Shown here in pieces: positions 27,787 through 37,905 of a stretch of 64,000 bases of DNA. Made by a program: the position numbers and the translations under genes. Source of the stretch: Sphingobacterium allocomposti (GTDB taxonomy: Bacteria > Bacteroidota > Bacteroidia > Sphingobacteriales > Sphingobacteriaceae); contig NZ_VNHX01000018.1 of assembly GCF_008124885.1 (NCBI RefSeq), positions 35,199 to 99,198 of the forward strand, in the 5' to 3' direction. The notes under the pieces were generated by a model. It was given only the letters and a program-made list of their open reading frames with translations, was not told where the DNA came from and searched no databases. How positions within the stretch are numbered: the first letter of the stretch is position 1; each line of letters opens with the position of its first letter.

Positions 27787-29088
27787 ATGACGATCGATCA
27801 TTTATATAAGCTATATAAGGAAAGCCCCTTTGTATGTACCGACACAAGGCAGATTGTTCGGGATAGCCTTTTTTTTGCATTGAAAGGGGAACGGTTCAAC
27901 GCGAACAAGCTGGCAGGTAGTGCCTTGGAGGCAGGCGCGCGGTGGGCGGTAGTTGACGATCCTGACGTGGTTACCGATGATCGCTATATCCTCGTCGACG
28001 ATGTGCTGACGACCCTGCAGGCATTAGCACGGCACCATAGACAGCAGCTGACCATCCCTTTTATTGGAATAACAGGGACGAACGGAAAGACAACAACCAA
28101 AGAACTTGTATATGCGGTACTATCACAGCAGTACAAAACATACGCAACAAAAGGGAATTTAAATAATCACATTGGGGTGCCGCTGACGCTGTTGGCTATC
28201 GACGATTCCGTAGAGATGGCGGTAATTGAGATGGGGGCAAACCATCAGGGCGAAATCGGCTTTCTTTGCGGCATGGCACAACCTACACATGGGCTGATTA
28301 CCAACGTGGGAAAAGCGCATTTAGAAGGCTTTGGCTCGTTTGAAGGCGTGAAGAAAGCAAAAGGCGAGCTGTACGATTTTTTAAAAGCGCACGACGGCGT
28401 GCTCTTTTTACAGGGTGACAACGCGCATCTGGTAGAAATGGAAAGCGGACGGTCGGTGCGTAAGATCTTTCGCTATGGCTTCTCGGCATCTAATGATATC
28501 GTTGGCGAATTGGCCCAGGCCAACCCGTTTCTCACCGTACGCTGGAGAGAGAAGGAGGGAGATGCCGGCTATCCGGTAGAAACTCATCTGACCGGGTCAT
28601 ATAATACAGAGAATATTTTAGCGGCTGTAGCAGTTGGACGTTTCTTCGGGATGGAAGCAGCACTTATAAACGCCGGAATCGAGGCCTATCACCCGACAAA
28701 CAACCGGTCGCAGATTGTTGAAACCGATCGGAATACGGTGATTGCAGACTATTACAATGCCAATGCGAGTAGCATGGCCGCGGCACTGGAAAACATTGCC
28801 GTTATCAATGCTGAAAGAAAGGTAATCATCTTGGGAGATATGTTTGAAATGGGCGACGAAACATATGAAGAACATCGCCGGATTGTCGAGAAGGCGACAG
28901 CTTTAGGTGTAGAACGCACGCTCTTTATAGGAAAAGCTTTTTTTGAACATCGGTGCCCACAGGGAGAGTTCTATAGAACCACTGACGAGGCGAAAGAACA
29001 GCTAAGGCAGCGACCTGTGGAGAACAGTACCGTATTGCTTAAAGCTTCGAGAGGGATGGCTTTCGAAAGCTTAGTGGAGTTGTTATAA
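27787..29088 (+). CDS. murF: UDP-N-acetylmuramoyl-tripeptide-D-alanyl-D-alanine ligase MurF
   Basis: A 433-residue Mur ligase that adds D-Ala-D-Ala to UDP-MurNAc-tripeptide with ATP, the last cytoplasmic step of peptidoglycan precursor assembly. Three domains are visible: the N-terminal UDP-binding domain (TDTRQIVRDSLFFALKG), the central ATPase with P-loop GITGTNGKTTTKE (about 94-106), EMGANHQGEI and NVGKAHLEGFGS, and the C-terminal domain with YNANASSMAAALE and ILGDMFEMG. Unusually for a mur gene it is not in a dcw cluster but solitary, which is common in Bacteroidota. It has its own promoter and an imperfect terminator hairpin. Confidence 0.96.
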   Translation: MTIDHLYKLYKESPFVCTDTRQIVRDSLFFALKGERFNANKLAGSALEAGARWAVVDDPDVVTDDRYILVDDVLTTLQALARHHRQQLTIPFIGITGTNGKTTTKELVYAVLSQQYKTYATKGNLNNHIGVPLTLLAIDDSVEMAVIEMGANHQGEIGFLCGMAQPTHGLITNVGKAHLEGFGSFEGVKKAKGELYDFLKAHDGVLFLQGDNAHLVEMESGRSVRKIFRYGFSASNDIVGELAQANPFLTVRWREKEGDAGYPVETHLTGSYNTENILAAVAVGRFFGMEAALINAGIEAYHPTNNRSQIVETDRNTVIADYYNANASSMAAALENIAVINAERKVIILGDMFEMGDETYEEHRRIVEKATALGVERTLFIGKAFFEHRCPQGEFYRTTDEAKEQLRQRPVENSTVLLKASRGMAFESLVELL

Positions 29089-29093
29089 CGGCA

Positions 29094-29125
29094 ATGGTCG
29101 CTTTCGATCTTTCGGAAGCGGCCAT
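29094..29125. terminator. Bidirectional terminator-like hairpin between murF and rrf2
   Basis: 13-base arms (29094-29106, 29113-29125) pair with two G-U type positions around a 6-base loop. It lies just after the murF stop and before the convergent Rrf2 gene end. No T tract. Confidence 0.55.
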
Positions 29126-29188
29126 ATACCTACGTAAAGAACGCTTCTCGAAGGCGTAGAACCTTGGTTCACCATCAAAACCATATTT

Positions 29189-29641
29189 CTATTGCTCTCC
29201 TGTATCCAGATTAAAAGATAGCTGCTTTTCTTTATTGATCAGTTGGGCGATACTTGTGTCATTCAGGATCTGCAGCATCGCGTTTCTGACCTCGATAAAG
29301 GTGTCGCGGATTCCGCAGGCATGCTCCTCAACACATTCTTCACACGACCGGTAAAAATTCAGGCTGACGCAAGGTAACAAAGCAATAGGTCCATCGATCA
29401 GACGCATCACCTGAGAAAGAAAAATATCTTCAGGCGCCTTATTGAGGCTATAGCCGCCACCGGCGCCTTTCTTGGAATACAGGATTCCCGCGTTACGCAT
29501 CTCCAGAAGTATCTGCTCTAGAAACTTTTTCGGAATCCGCTCCTCCTCTGCAATCTTTACAATTTGCATGGGCTCTTTTCCATAATTACGTCCTAGAACC
29601 ATCAGCGCCTTGATGGCATATTTTGTTTTCTTAGAAAGCAT
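29189..29641 (-). CDS. Rrf2 family transcriptional regulator with cysteine ligands
   Basis: A 150-residue Rrf2 winged-helix protein: MLSKKTKYAIKALMVLG, the recognition segment IPKKFLEQILLEMRNAGIL and the wing KKGAGGGYSLNKAPEDI. Cysteines 91, 100, 103 and 109 are placed as in cluster-binding members (IscR-, NsrR- or RsrR-like), so an Fe-S sensor role is likely; spacing differs from IscR. It lies 62 bp after pafA on the same strand but has its own TACCTTTG promoter. Targets are unknown; no suf or isc genes are in the window. Confidence 0.9.
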   Translation of the reverse strand: MLSKKTKYAIKALMVLGRNYGKEPMQIVKIAEEERIPKKFLEQILLEMRNAGILYSKKGAGGGYSLNKAPEDIFLSQVMRLIDGPIALLPCVSLNFYRSCEECVEEHACGIRDTFIEVRNAMLQILNDTSIAQLINKEKQLSFNLDTGEQ

Positions 29642-29672
29642 ACGTTTCCTTTTTACGAATAATCCTATTGTA

Positions 29673-29680
29673 CAAAGGTA
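29673..29680 (-). promoter_or_regulatory. Probable rrf2 promoter
   Basis: TACCTTTG on the minus strand, 31 bases before the rrf2 ATG, between pafA and rrf2. Confidence 0.55.
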
Positions 29681-29703
29681 CAGAAATTAGTTTGCTCCTG
29701 AAA

Positions 29704-31344
29704 CTATTGTCCTAACACCTCAACGATAGGCTTGCCGATATTGCCATTGGGCTCCATGACATGTAATAATGACGCGATGGTCGGAGCAATATCAACAATG
29801 TGAACCTCTTTATTGCTCACGCCCGGTTTTATACCCCAACCCATGAATATTAGCGGAATATGCGAGTCGTACGATGACCACACCCCGTGTGTAGTACCTG
29901 TAGAACGTGGTGTGCCGGAGTACCATTGCGGCTCTGCGATGATTTGAATGGCGCCGCTGTTTTTACGGTGATATCCATTGATAACCTTCTCACGGATAGG
30001 AGCAGGGATAAACATGTTCTGGCTGCCCTCCATGTCGATTGCATAAGCAATGCCATCTTCCTTATGAAGCTGTTCGATGATGATCTCCTTCACCTTCTTA
30101 AGATCAAGATTTAATGAGTCGATGAGCGGATAGTTCAGGTGGACCTGATAATTGAGTAAACTACGTACCAGCTTGTCGCTACCGAAAGCGGAGGACAACA
30201 CCTTGTTGAGGTTTCGCTGAATTTGTCTGGTGAACAGATATCCACCGTTTCCTTTCTGATCAGTGTAATACATGGGGTTGTAAGACGCGGCGTGGTCGGC
30301 CGTCAGGAATAGGGTATAGTTGTCTTTCCCGACATGTTCGTCCAAATAACGGAGAAAATCTGCAATGTCCCGGTCAAGACGCAAATATGTGTCTTCAATC
30401 TCTACGGCGGAGAGTGAATAACGGTGGCCTACGTAGTCGGTGGCAGACAGGCTTACACAGAGAAAATCTGTATTGCCGGTCTGGTTTTTGCCCAACTGCT
30501 CGTTCTCCAGAGCCGCCCTGGCAAAGTCCAGGGTAAACGTGTTGCCCTGCGGTGTTGTCTTGATGAGCTCGTATCCGGCGTCTTTCATCAGTACGGATGT
30601 CTTGCGGGGAAACGTTGCGGAGGTTTCTCCTGCCCATTTTCCTTCGTAAGGATTGTCATCTGAAATACTGTTACGCTGATATGTGTCGATAGGGTACAAC
30701 GTGTTCCAATCCTGTTTTAGGTATTTCTCCGCTAAATTCTGTTTATTGAACGACTGCACCCAGGAGGGCAGGTTCTGCATATAGAATGTGCTCGTCACCC
30801 AGTTGCCCGACTTGCTTTCAAACCAGTAGGCTGCGTCAGCGAAATGGCCCGCAGGAAGGATGCCGCCGCGGTCCTTTATTGATATTCCGATAACTTTAGA
30901 CCGGAAGTTTGTAGCTAATTTCAGCTCATCGGTCACCGTTGAGGCCAAGAGATTTCGGGGCGATTGCTGTCCTTCTTTCTCTGCGGTGCCCACACCCTGT
31001 ACATGGTCGTCTTGTGTGCAGTACATCTGCTGGCCCGTAGCCTGAATAATCCAGTCGTTACCCGCTATCCCGTGTATGGAAGGAACGGATCCCGTGTATA
31101 CAGAGCTGTGTCCGACTGCCGTATAGGTCGGTACGTAGTTGATGATCGTGTTTTCGCAGGAGAATCCCTCACTTAACAAGCGCTTAAAACCGCCCTCCCC
31201 ATACCGATCAGCAAATCGGTACAGATAGTCCCAACGCATCTGGTCTACCATAAGACCAACAACCAGCTTCGGACGGGCCGGCTGAGCGCCAGCTTGGAAA
31301 GCGAGCGCCATACTCAAAAGGCCTGTACAAAATGATTTCCACAT
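29704..31344 (-). CDS. pafA: PafA-type alkaline phosphatase
   Basis: A 546-residue secreted alkaline phosphatase of the alkaline phosphatase/nucleotide pyrophosphatase superfamily. It has a signal peptide ending FQAGAQ, the metal-binding VGLMVDQMRWDY, the nucleophile region NYVPTYTAVGHSSVYTG with Thr75 as predicted nucleophile (Thr in PafA rather than Ser), LFLTADHAA with zinc ligands, and GTTHGVWSSYDSHIPLIFMGWG near the C-terminus. PafA releases phosphate from many phosphomonoesters in the periplasm and is known for phosphate-independent expression. It starts 11 bp after uvrA, so the two are probably co-transcribed even though their functions differ. Confidence 0.92.
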   Translation of the reverse strand: MWKSFCTGLLSMALAFQAGAQPARPKLVVGLMVDQMRWDYLYRFADRYGEGGFKRLLSEGFSCENTIINYVPTYTAVGHSSVYTGSVPSIHGIAGNDWIIQATGQQMYCTQDDHVQGVGTAEKEGQQSPRNLLASTVTDELKLATNFRSKVIGISIKDRGGILPAGHFADAAYWFESKSGNWVTSTFYMQNLPSWVQSFNKQNLAEKYLKQDWNTLYPIDTYQRNSISDDNPYEGKWAGETSATFPRKTSVLMKDAGYELIKTTPQGNTFTLDFARAALENEQLGKNQTGNTDFLCVSLSATDYVGHRYSLSAVEIEDTYLRLDRDIADFLRYLDEHVGKDNYTLFLTADHAASYNPMYYTDQKGNGGYLFTRQIQRNLNKVLSSAFGSDKLVRSLLNYQVHLNYPLIDSLNLDLKKVKEIIIEQLHKEDGIAYAIDMEGSQNMFIPAPIREKVINGYHRKNSGAIQIIAEPQWYSGTPRSTGTTHGVWSSYDSHIPLIFMGWGIKPGVSNKEVHIVDIAPTIASLLHVMEPNGNIGKPIVEVLGQ

Positions 31345-31355
31345 AATATTTTTTG

Positions 31356-34169
31356 TTAAGAACGCGGTGATAAATGTAGGTGATTTTTCAAAAACTTCCC
31401 TGTATAAGATTCGTTACAGTCTGTCAGGTCTTCCGGTGTTCCCTCAAAAACCAAGCGGCCTCCTTTGTTGCCTCCCTCCGGGCCGATATCGATCACCCAA
31501 TCGGCCGTCTTGATCATCTCCATGTTGTGCTCGATAACCAGTATGCTATTACCTAAAGCTATTAAAGCGTCAAAAGCTTTAATTAATTTGTGAATATCAT
31601 GGAAATGCAGACCCGTGGTCGGCTCATCGAAGATAAACAGCGTTTTTTTACTGTTATTTCCCTTGATCAAGAAGGATGCCAGCTTGATCCGCTGAGCTTC
31701 TCCTCCGGACAGCGTGCTCGACGGCTGTCCCAGTTTTACATATCCCAGGCCTACATCTTGAAGAGGCTTAATCTTCGCTATTATCTTAGGCTGATCGCTA
31801 AAAAATTCAATGGCTTCATCTACGCTCAGGTCGAGAACATCTGCTACGGACTTTCCCTTGTAGGCCACATCGAGTACATGTTGCTTGAAGCGTTTTCCCC
31901 CGCAGGCTTCGCAGGGTAAAATGATGTCTGCCATAAATTGCATTTCGATTTTGACCTCGCCGTCGCCCTGGCAAACGTCACAGCGCCCACCTTCGACATT
32001 GAAAGAGAAGGCTGCAGGCTTGAGCCCCGCGGCCTTTGCTGCGGGAAGGTTTGCGTATACAGCGCGGATCTCATCCCATCCTTTTACATATGTGACAGGG
32101 TTGGACCTGGACGACCTGCCGATCGGATTCTGATCAATCATCTCGATCTGTTCCACCCGCGTAACATCGCCTTCAAGTCCATCAAATATGCCGGTCTGTT
32201 CGCCGGCGTAATGTCCGATAGCCTTTTGCAGGGCGGGATAGAGAATCCGCTTGACCAAGGATGTTTTGCCCGACCCCGACACGCCCGTAACGACGGTAAA
32301 CACATTTAAGGGGAACGCTACATTTATTCCCTGGAGATTGTTTTCGCGTGCTCCTTTTACGATGACAGCATCTGTCCACCTCCGCCTTTGTGTAGGGGTT
32401 GGAATAGTTAATTTGCCGTTCAGATACTGCCCTGTCAGGCTTTTTTTGTCGGCAATGATTTCGTCGTAAGTTCCAGCGAAGACCAGCTCTCCACCGTTGA
32501 TGCCGGCTTCAGGTCCGATGTCGATGAGGTAGTCTGCAGCTTCCATCATTTCCTGCTCATGTTCAACGACGATGACGGTATTTCCTACATCGCGGAGCGA
32601 CTTGAGAACGCCAATTAAACGCTGGGTGTCGCGTGGATGAAGGCCGATACTCGGTTCGTCCAGTACGTAGATCGACCCTACCAACGAGCTGCCCAGCGAC
32701 GTCGCCAAATTGATCCGTTGAGATTCTCCGCCCGAGAGCGTGTTGCTGAGCCGGTTCAACGTAAGGTAGCTCAGGCCGACATCACATAGAAACTGAATCC
32801 GGTTGACAATTTCTGATAGCAGCCTTTTTGCGATAGTCTGCTCATGCGGCGTCAGGATCAGATTTGAAAAAAAGACAAGCGCCTCATCCAGCGGAAGCAG
32901 TACAACGTCGGTAATAGACATGCCACCTACTTTTACATAGGAAGCGTCCTTCCGCAGGCGGGAGCCTTTACACTCCGGACAGTCGGTTTTTCCGCGATAA
33001 CGGGACAACATAACCCGGTATTGTATTTTATACGTTTGTTGTTCAAGTTCCTCGAAAAACTGGTTTAAACCTGCAAAATACTTATTGCCGGTCCAAAGTA
33101 ACTCCTGCTGGGCTTTGGTCAGGTCTGCATAGGCACGATGGATAGGAAAATCAAACTTCAGCGCATTTTTGACGAGTTTGTTCAGCCATTCGCCCATCTT
33201 TTCGCCGCGCCATGGTGCAATGGCTCCGTCGTATACAGACTTACTTTTGTCCGGGATGACGAGGTCTGGGTCAATACCGATAACTTTACCATAGCCCTCG
33301 CAGCGTTTACACGCTCCATAGGGATTGTTGAAGCTGAAAAAGTTAGGCGTTGGCTCTTCAAAGGTCATCCCATCCAGTTCAAACTTGTCGGAATAGTGCC
33401 TTTTGTGGCCGTCGATGTCCACGTCGCATTCTCCCTTTCCTTCAAAAAAAGCTGTCTGCAAAGAGTCGGCGATACGGCTATATGTATCGTCCTGTTTATC
33501 CAGACGGATGCGGTCAACGACAATCTGAACTTCGCCGGCTTTAAAGTCTCTGTTTTTGATGGCCGTGTCTTCGATGATGCTTTCGACCTTCTGGATCTTC
33601 CCTTCAAAAAAGACGCGCACGAATCCCTTTTGCAACAAAAGCGACAGTTCTTCTTTTAATTTTCTTTTATTTAGCGGTATGACCTCCGCGAAGATGGTAA
33701 CCGTGGTTCCTTCCGGATAAGACATAAGCTCATCAATAATAGAGGATACCGTGTCCTTGGTTACTTCTTTTCCGGAGATGGGCGAAATCGTTTTGCCAAC
33801 CCGCGCGTATAATAGTTTCAGGTAGTCGTATATTTCCGTTGAGGTGCCGACAGTCGATCGTGGGTTGGACGTGATGACCCGCTGTTCGATAGCTATTGCC
33901 GGTGCGATGCCTTTGATATAGTCCACCTCCGGTTTGTGCATCCGTCCCATAAACTGCCGTGCATACGACGAAAGGCTCTCCACATAACGTCGTTGCCCTT
34001 CGGCGTATAAGGTGTCAAATGCCAACGACGATTTCCCCGAACCTGACATGCCGGTAATAACAACCAGCTTGTTTTTCGGGATGTTGACATCGATGTTTTT
34101 TAGATTATTTACACGCGCGCCCTTAATTTGAATATAGGATTTTGCGTTTTGTTCGGATTTATTTGACAT
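31356..34169 (-). CDS. uvrA: Excinuclease ABC subunit A
   Basis: A 937-residue UvrA, the DNA-damage-recognition ATPase of nucleotide excision repair. It has two ABC modules with Walker A motifs (GMSGSGKSS near residue 40, GVSGSGKTS near residue 640), two signatures ([20 protein letters not shown]) and the zinc modules ([17 protein letters not shown], and CDVCQGDGE with CEACGG). Length is normal. A TACCTTTG element sits only 6 bases ahead of the ATG at 34169, which predicts a leaderless or almost leaderless mRNA; no alternative start before the conserved [13 protein letters not shown] is better. pafA follows at 11 bp. Confidence 0.98.
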   Translation of the reverse strand: MSNKSEQNAKSYIQIKGARVNNLKNIDVNIPKNKLVVITGMSGSGKSSLAFDTLYAEGQRRYVESLSSYARQFMGRMHKPEVDYIKGIAPAIAIEQRVITSNPRSTVGTSTEIYDYLKLLYARVGKTISPISGKEVTKDTVSSIIDELMSYPEGTTVTIFAEVIPLNKRKLKEELSLLLQKGFVRVFFEGKIQKVESIIEDTAIKNRDFKAGEVQIVVDRIRLDKQDDTYSRIADSLQTAFFEGKGECDVDIDGHKRHYSDKFELDGMTFEEPTPNFFSFNNPYGACKRCEGYGKVIGIDPDLVIPDKSKSVYDGAIAPWRGEKMGEWLNKLVKNALKFDFPIHRAYADLTKAQQELLWTGNKYFAGLNQFFEELEQQTYKIQYRVMLSRYRGKTDCPECKGSRLRKDASYVKVGGMSITDVVLLPLDEALVFFSNLILTPHEQTIAKRLLSEIVNRIQFLCDVGLSYLTLNRLSNTLSGGESQRINLATSLGSSLVGSIYVLDEPSIGLHPRDTQRLIGVLKSLRDVGNTVIVVEHEQEMMEAADYLIDIGPEAGINGGELVFAGTYDEIIADKKSLTGQYLNGKLTIPTPTQRRRWTDAVIVKGARENNLQGINVAFPLNVFTVVTGVSGSGKTSLVKRILYPALQKAIGHYAGEQTGIFDGLEGDVTRVEQIEMIDQNPIGRSSRSNPVTYVKGWDEIRAVYANLPAAKAAGLKPAAFSFNVEGGRCDVCQGDGEVKIEMQFMADIILPCEACGGKRFKQHVLDVAYKGKSVADVLDLSVDEAIEFFSDQPKIIAKIKPLQDVGLGYVKLGQPSSTLSGGEAQRIKLASFLIKGNNSKKTLFIFDEPTTGLHFHDIHKLIKAFDALIALGNSILVIEHNMEMIKTADWVIDIGPEGGNKGGRLVFEGTPEDLTDCNESYTGKFLKNHLHLSPRS

Positions 34170-34175
34170 AACTTA

Positions 34176-34183
34176 CAAAGGTA
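34176..34183 (-). promoter_or_regulatory. Probable uvrA promoter
   Basis: TACCTTTG on the minus strand, ending 6 bases before the uvrA start codon. Confidence 0.6.
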
Positions 34184-34351
34184 ATCAATTTCTTAGATTT
34201 CAGTCCGTACGTGTTTGGGTGGCCTCGCATTTTAGGCGGCTCTAAGGAAGCTATAACACCCCGCAAAAAAATGGACCGAATCACCGTTAGAATGATTCTC
34301 CCACATACAGTCTGACTGAAGAGTCCTCGCTTAGTCCGTTAGGCGGGCTAA

Positions 34352-34573
34352 CTACTCATCCTCTGTATTATCCTGTTGGGCTAACTTTGCTAAAAGTTTT
34401 TCTACTTCCGCTTCTGACGAAGTGAGCTTTGCTTTACAGACGGCGATCAGATCGGAGGCCCGGCGGATTTTGTCTGTTAGCTCGTCTACGTTAATCTGTC
34501 CCGACTCGATTTCAGAAACGATAAGCTGAAGCTCCTGAAAGGCGTCGTTATATGTATATGCATTGTGTTCCAT
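34352..34573 (-). CDS. xseB: Exodeoxyribonuclease VII small subunit
   Basis: A 73-residue XseB: YNDAFQELQLIVSEIESGQINVDEL is the family helix-turn-helix dimer segment, followed by the second helix and an acidic tail. XseB binds XseA to form the exonuclease VII complex that degrades single-stranded DNA in both directions. The length is normal. It lies 63 bp after xseA on the same strand. Confidence 0.93.
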   Translation of the reverse strand: MEHNAYTYNDAFQELQLIVSEIESGQINVDELTDKIRRASDLIAVCKAKLTSSEAEVEKLLAKLAQQDNTEDE

Positions 34574-34636
34574 GTCTTTTCTATTATGTTGTCAAAGTAA
34601 AAGCAGTCGTTTGCTCCCCGTCAAAAAGCTGCTGCT

Positions 34637-35905
34637 CTATTCGTGTAGGTCGTTCTTGTCTGTTATCCGGCTTCGGAAGCTTCCGTTAAACAGGATGGTC
34701 TCCACCTCGTCGCCGATGTTCACGTTCGCTTCGCTGGAAATCGCCTGACCATTGACGCGTGTAATGCTAAACCCCCTTTTTAGCAATTGTTTCGGATCTG
34801 CCAGCTGGAGAAGCCTGACCATACTGTTGAGGTCGTTCTTTTGATCCCTTATCCGTTGGCGGCTGACGAGCTGCAACCGGCCCGTCAACGTGTGTAAGAG
34901 GTGTGAATGCGTGGATAGAACGGCCTTACTATGCCACGAAATAGACTGTGAAAGATGATCTAACAGCCGGCTTTCCTGTTGGAACAAAGCCTGGCTCGCC
35001 TGGATGAGCCGTCGTTGTGCTTCGTCAACCGGTATCGCAAATTGATGAAATCGCTGAATGAGAAAGTCGGCCAGTTCGCTGGGCGTGATGGCATTCTTGT
35101 GCGCAACCAGCTCGCTGACCGTCTCGTTGGTAGAATGTCCAATCCCGGTGATCACGGGAATCGGAAAGATCGCAATGGCTTTAGCAAGCTGATAATTGTT
35201 ATAAGAAGAAAGCCCTACCTCGCCACCGCCACCGCGGATAATAGCGACAGCATCAAACTGTTCGATCCGCCCGGCGATGACAGCCAGCTGGTTTATAATA
35301 GATGGGATCGACTTATCGCCCTGCAATAACGCAGGGAACAACGTATATTCGAAGCGGTATGACCAGGGATTATTGTGAATAATTTTAAAAAAGTCTGATA
35401 GCCCTTTGCTTGTCTCGACCGAAATAATGGCCAGGCGCTTGGCTACCGTCGGAAACGGTAAGCGTTTGTTCCGGAAAAAAAGGCCTTCCTCCTGAAGACG
35501 CTGAATGCTTTCCCTCTTCTCCCGCTCGAGTTCACCTAATACAAAGGTTGGATCAATGTCGACAATCTTGAGACTGAGCCCATAAAGGGGATCGTAAGAA
35601 ATAGCGGCCCGGAAAAGGATTGTGATACCGTCTTTTAAAGGTTCGTTAAGCAGCTGTAAAAACTGCTGGTTTATCCGTTGGTAGTCGGCTTTCCAAAGAA
35701 TGGAACGCATTTCCGCAACAATCCGGCCGTCGGTTTTCTCCACCAGCTCGGGGAAGCAATGTCCCGAATGCGAATAATAGTTGAGCTTATTCATCTCCGC
35801 TTTTATCCAATAAAGACTCTTGTAGCGTTCGCCGATCGTTTTCTGAATGCTACGGGATACCTCTAAAAGAGAGAATATCGTTCTGTTTTCAGCAATCTCC
35901 GGCAT
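34637..35905 (-). CDS. xseA: Exodeoxyribonuclease VII large subunit
   Basis: A 422-residue XseA. It shows the N-terminal OB-fold (LYWIKAEMNKLNYYSHSGHCFPELVE), the catalytic domain with AIIRGGGGEVGLSSYNN, VITGIGHSTNETVSELVAH and NAITPSELADFLI, a coiled-coil region (about 280-370) and the C-terminal RGFSITRVNGQAI segment. It is complete, with no missing catalytic blocks. It is in an operon with xseB. The upstream region to 36171 is shared with the divergent hydrolase operon. Confidence 0.95.
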   Translation of the reverse strand: MPEIAENRTIFSLLEVSRSIQKTIGERYKSLYWIKAEMNKLNYYSHSGHCFPELVEKTDGRIVAEMRSILWKADYQRINQQFLQLLNEPLKDGITILFRAAISYDPLYGLSLKIVDIDPTFVLGELEREKRESIQRLQEEGLFFRNKRLPFPTVAKRLAIISVETSKGLSDFFKIIHNNPWSYRFEYTLFPALLQGDKSIPSIINQLAVIAGRIEQFDAVAIIRGGGGEVGLSSYNNYQLAKAIAIFPIPVITGIGHSTNETVSELVAHKNAITPSELADFLIQRFHQFAIPVDEAQRRLIQASQALFQQESRLLDHLSQSISWHSKAVLSTHSHLLHTLTGRLQLVSRQRIRDQKNDLNSMVRLLQLADPKQLLKRGFSITRVNGQAISSEANVNIGDEVETILFNGSFRSRITDKNDLHE

Positions 35906-36171
35906 ATTTCAAACCTGGCAACTATAATGGGTGAACAAATTAAGGGCAATGGTGCCTTCGTTATCATACAACCAAACTTACTGAAATTTATGCTGGATCG
36001 AAAGCGAAATCGGCTGAATGTGCTGAACGCGCCCCGTTTGTTATACAGAAAGCAGTAGGGCGTGTCAAGGACCATCGCAATTTATTGATTAGGATGCGGA
36101 TTGTTGCGTTTTATTTTTATATTTACTGATAAATACTTAACTAGAATCGTTTTTTCCACACCTACACGATT

Positions 36172-37905
36172 ATGAAGATTTTTTATTTACGTCTTTTATT
36201 CTGCGCGACTTCTTTCTTCTTAGCTATAGGAAGCCAGGCACAATACCGCCAGACGATAGCCAACGAAACGGTGCTTTTACGGAATGTGAACAACCTTTTG
36301 CCTTTTAAAAGATTGGATCAACATAAGATTGCTATCGTCACGTCCATGCCTGAGAAGTACAAGGCGTTCATTGAAGTGGCTCAACGTTATGCCGAGGTGA
36401 GGAGCTACGATTTTAACAGGTATGATGAAAATACGAAGTACTGCAACACGATCATCGTTGCAGGAACCAGTCAGGACCTGAGGAGCGATCTCCTGCTTAT
36501 GGTAAAGCAGTCATTGATAAACAAAAAACAAGTTGTCCTTGTGCGGTTTGACGACGGCGGAAACCGACAGCCCTGGAACAACCGTGTTCTTGGCGAAGGG
36601 GCCGTTGAAGTGGCCGTACCAAGCATGCAAACACAGGCCCAGGTTAACGCTGCTATGTCGCTATTTGGAGGCCTTGCCATTACGCAGGGATCAAATAAAA
36701 CAGAACAGACGAGGATACAATATGCGGGGGGAGCCAATTTCGGATTGGATGTTTCCCGGATGGAGAAAAAAATCGATGCTATCGCTGCCGAGGCAATACG
36801 CGAGCGCGCCGCTCCGGGAATGGTGGTGATGGCGATAAAAAGTGGGCAGGTCATTTTTGAAAAAGCATACGGCCACCACACGTACGCGGGGAACGTTCCT
36901 ACGCGGGTCTCGGATATCTTTGATCTTGCTTCGGTAAGCAAAATAGCGGGGACGACACCGGTTGTAATGCACCTGCAGGAAACGGGTGTAATCCATCTGG
37001 ACAGTACAATGGGCAGATACCTCTGGCAGGCAAAAGAGACGAACAAGAAGGATATCCCGTTACGGAGGGTCCTGCTCCATGAGGCAGGTTTTACGCCATA
37101 TATCCCGTTTTATAGGTATCTGAAAAAAGGCGACCTACAACGGCAGCCCGATGTCGACCACCAGGTTAAAGTGGCTGATAGCGCCTACTTGAGAAACAAC
37201 TATTATCGCGACGTCATGTGGCCGGAAATGTTAGCGTCGCCGGTAAAGCCTGTTGGCAACTATGTGTATAGCGATATCAGCATGTACGTGATGAAGGAAA
37301 TCGCAGAGCATGAGACGGCAGAGCCTATGGAGGAATATGTACAGAAGCTACTCTACCGTCCCATAGGGATGAAGACGGCCGGCTATAATCCGAGAACCCG
37401 TTTTCCCAGAGAAAGAATTGTGCCTACTGAGCACGACACCTCCTTTCGTAAGGTATTGCTGCAAGGCTATGTCCACGACCAAGGCGCAGCAATGGCCGGC
37501 GGAGTGGCGGGACACGCAGGGCTGTTTGCTACCGCGAACGACCTGGCTATATTTGGACAGCTGCTGTTAAACCGCGGCGAATACGGTGGCGTGCGGTATT
37601 TCAAACCGGAGACGGTGGACCTGTTTACGTCAAAACAATCGAGGACAAGCCGGCGTGGCCTTGGGTTCGACCGCGCTGATCCCGACCCTAAAAAGGAGTA
37701 CCCCTCAAAGCTCGCTAATGAGGCCGTTTACGGTCATACGGGCTATACCGGAACTTGCATCTGGGTCGATCCCAAACATCAGCTTATATATATTTTCCTG
37801 TCCAACCGCGTACATCCACAGGTTACTACCAAGCTTTTGGACCTCAATATCCGGAGCCGCATCCAGGATGCCATTTACGAAACAATTAACGAAGCGAAAA
37901 GATGA
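36172..37905 (+). CDS. Secreted serine hydrolase: GH3 C-terminal-like domain fused to beta-lactamase-fold domain
   Basis: A 577-residue protein with signal peptide ending SQAQ (1-24). Residues 25-170 resemble the C-terminal domain of GH3 glycosidases (VLLRNVNNLLPFKRLD start, then IIVAGTSQDL). Residues 195-577 are a class C beta-lactamase/DD-peptidase-fold domain with SVSK (Ser254 and Lys257), YSD near residue 365 as the Tyr motif and HTGYTGT as the third motif. In Bacteroidota, NagZ-like GH3 enzymes are known fused to such a domain, about 1000 residues long; here the GH3 catalytic barrel is missing. The likely role is peptidoglycan-fragment or D-amino-acid ester/peptide hydrolysis in the periplasm. 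It overlaps the dipeptidase start by 4 bp (ATGA), so the two are translationally coupled. Confidence 0.85.
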   Translation: MKIFYLRLLFCATSFFLAIGSQAQYRQTIANETVLLRNVNNLLPFKRLDQHKIAIVTSMPEKYKAFIEVAQRYAEVRSYDFNRYDENTKYCNTIIVAGTSQDLRSDLLLMVKQSLINKKQVVLVRFDDGGNRQPWNNRVLGEGAVEVAVPSMQTQAQVNAAMSLFGGLAITQGSNKTEQTRIQYAGGANFGLDVSRMEKKIDAIAAEAIRERAAPGMVVMAIKSGQVIFEKAYGHHTYAGNVPTRVSDIFDLASVSKIAGTTPVVMHLQETGVIHLDSTMGRYLWQAKETNKKDIPLRRVLLHEAGFTPYIPFYRYLKKGDLQRQPDVDHQVKVADSAYLRNNYYRDVMWPEMLASPVKPVGNYVYSDISMYVMKEIAEHETAEPMEEYVQKLLYRPIGMKTAGYNPRTRFPRERIVPTEHDTSFRKVLLQGYVHDQGAAMAGGVAGHAGLFATANDLAIFGQLLLNRGEYGGVRYFKPETVDLFTSKQSRTSRRGLGFDRADPDPKKEYPSKLANEAVYGHTGYTGTCIWVDPKHQLIYIFLSNRVHPQVTTKLLDLNIRSRIQDAIYETINEAKR

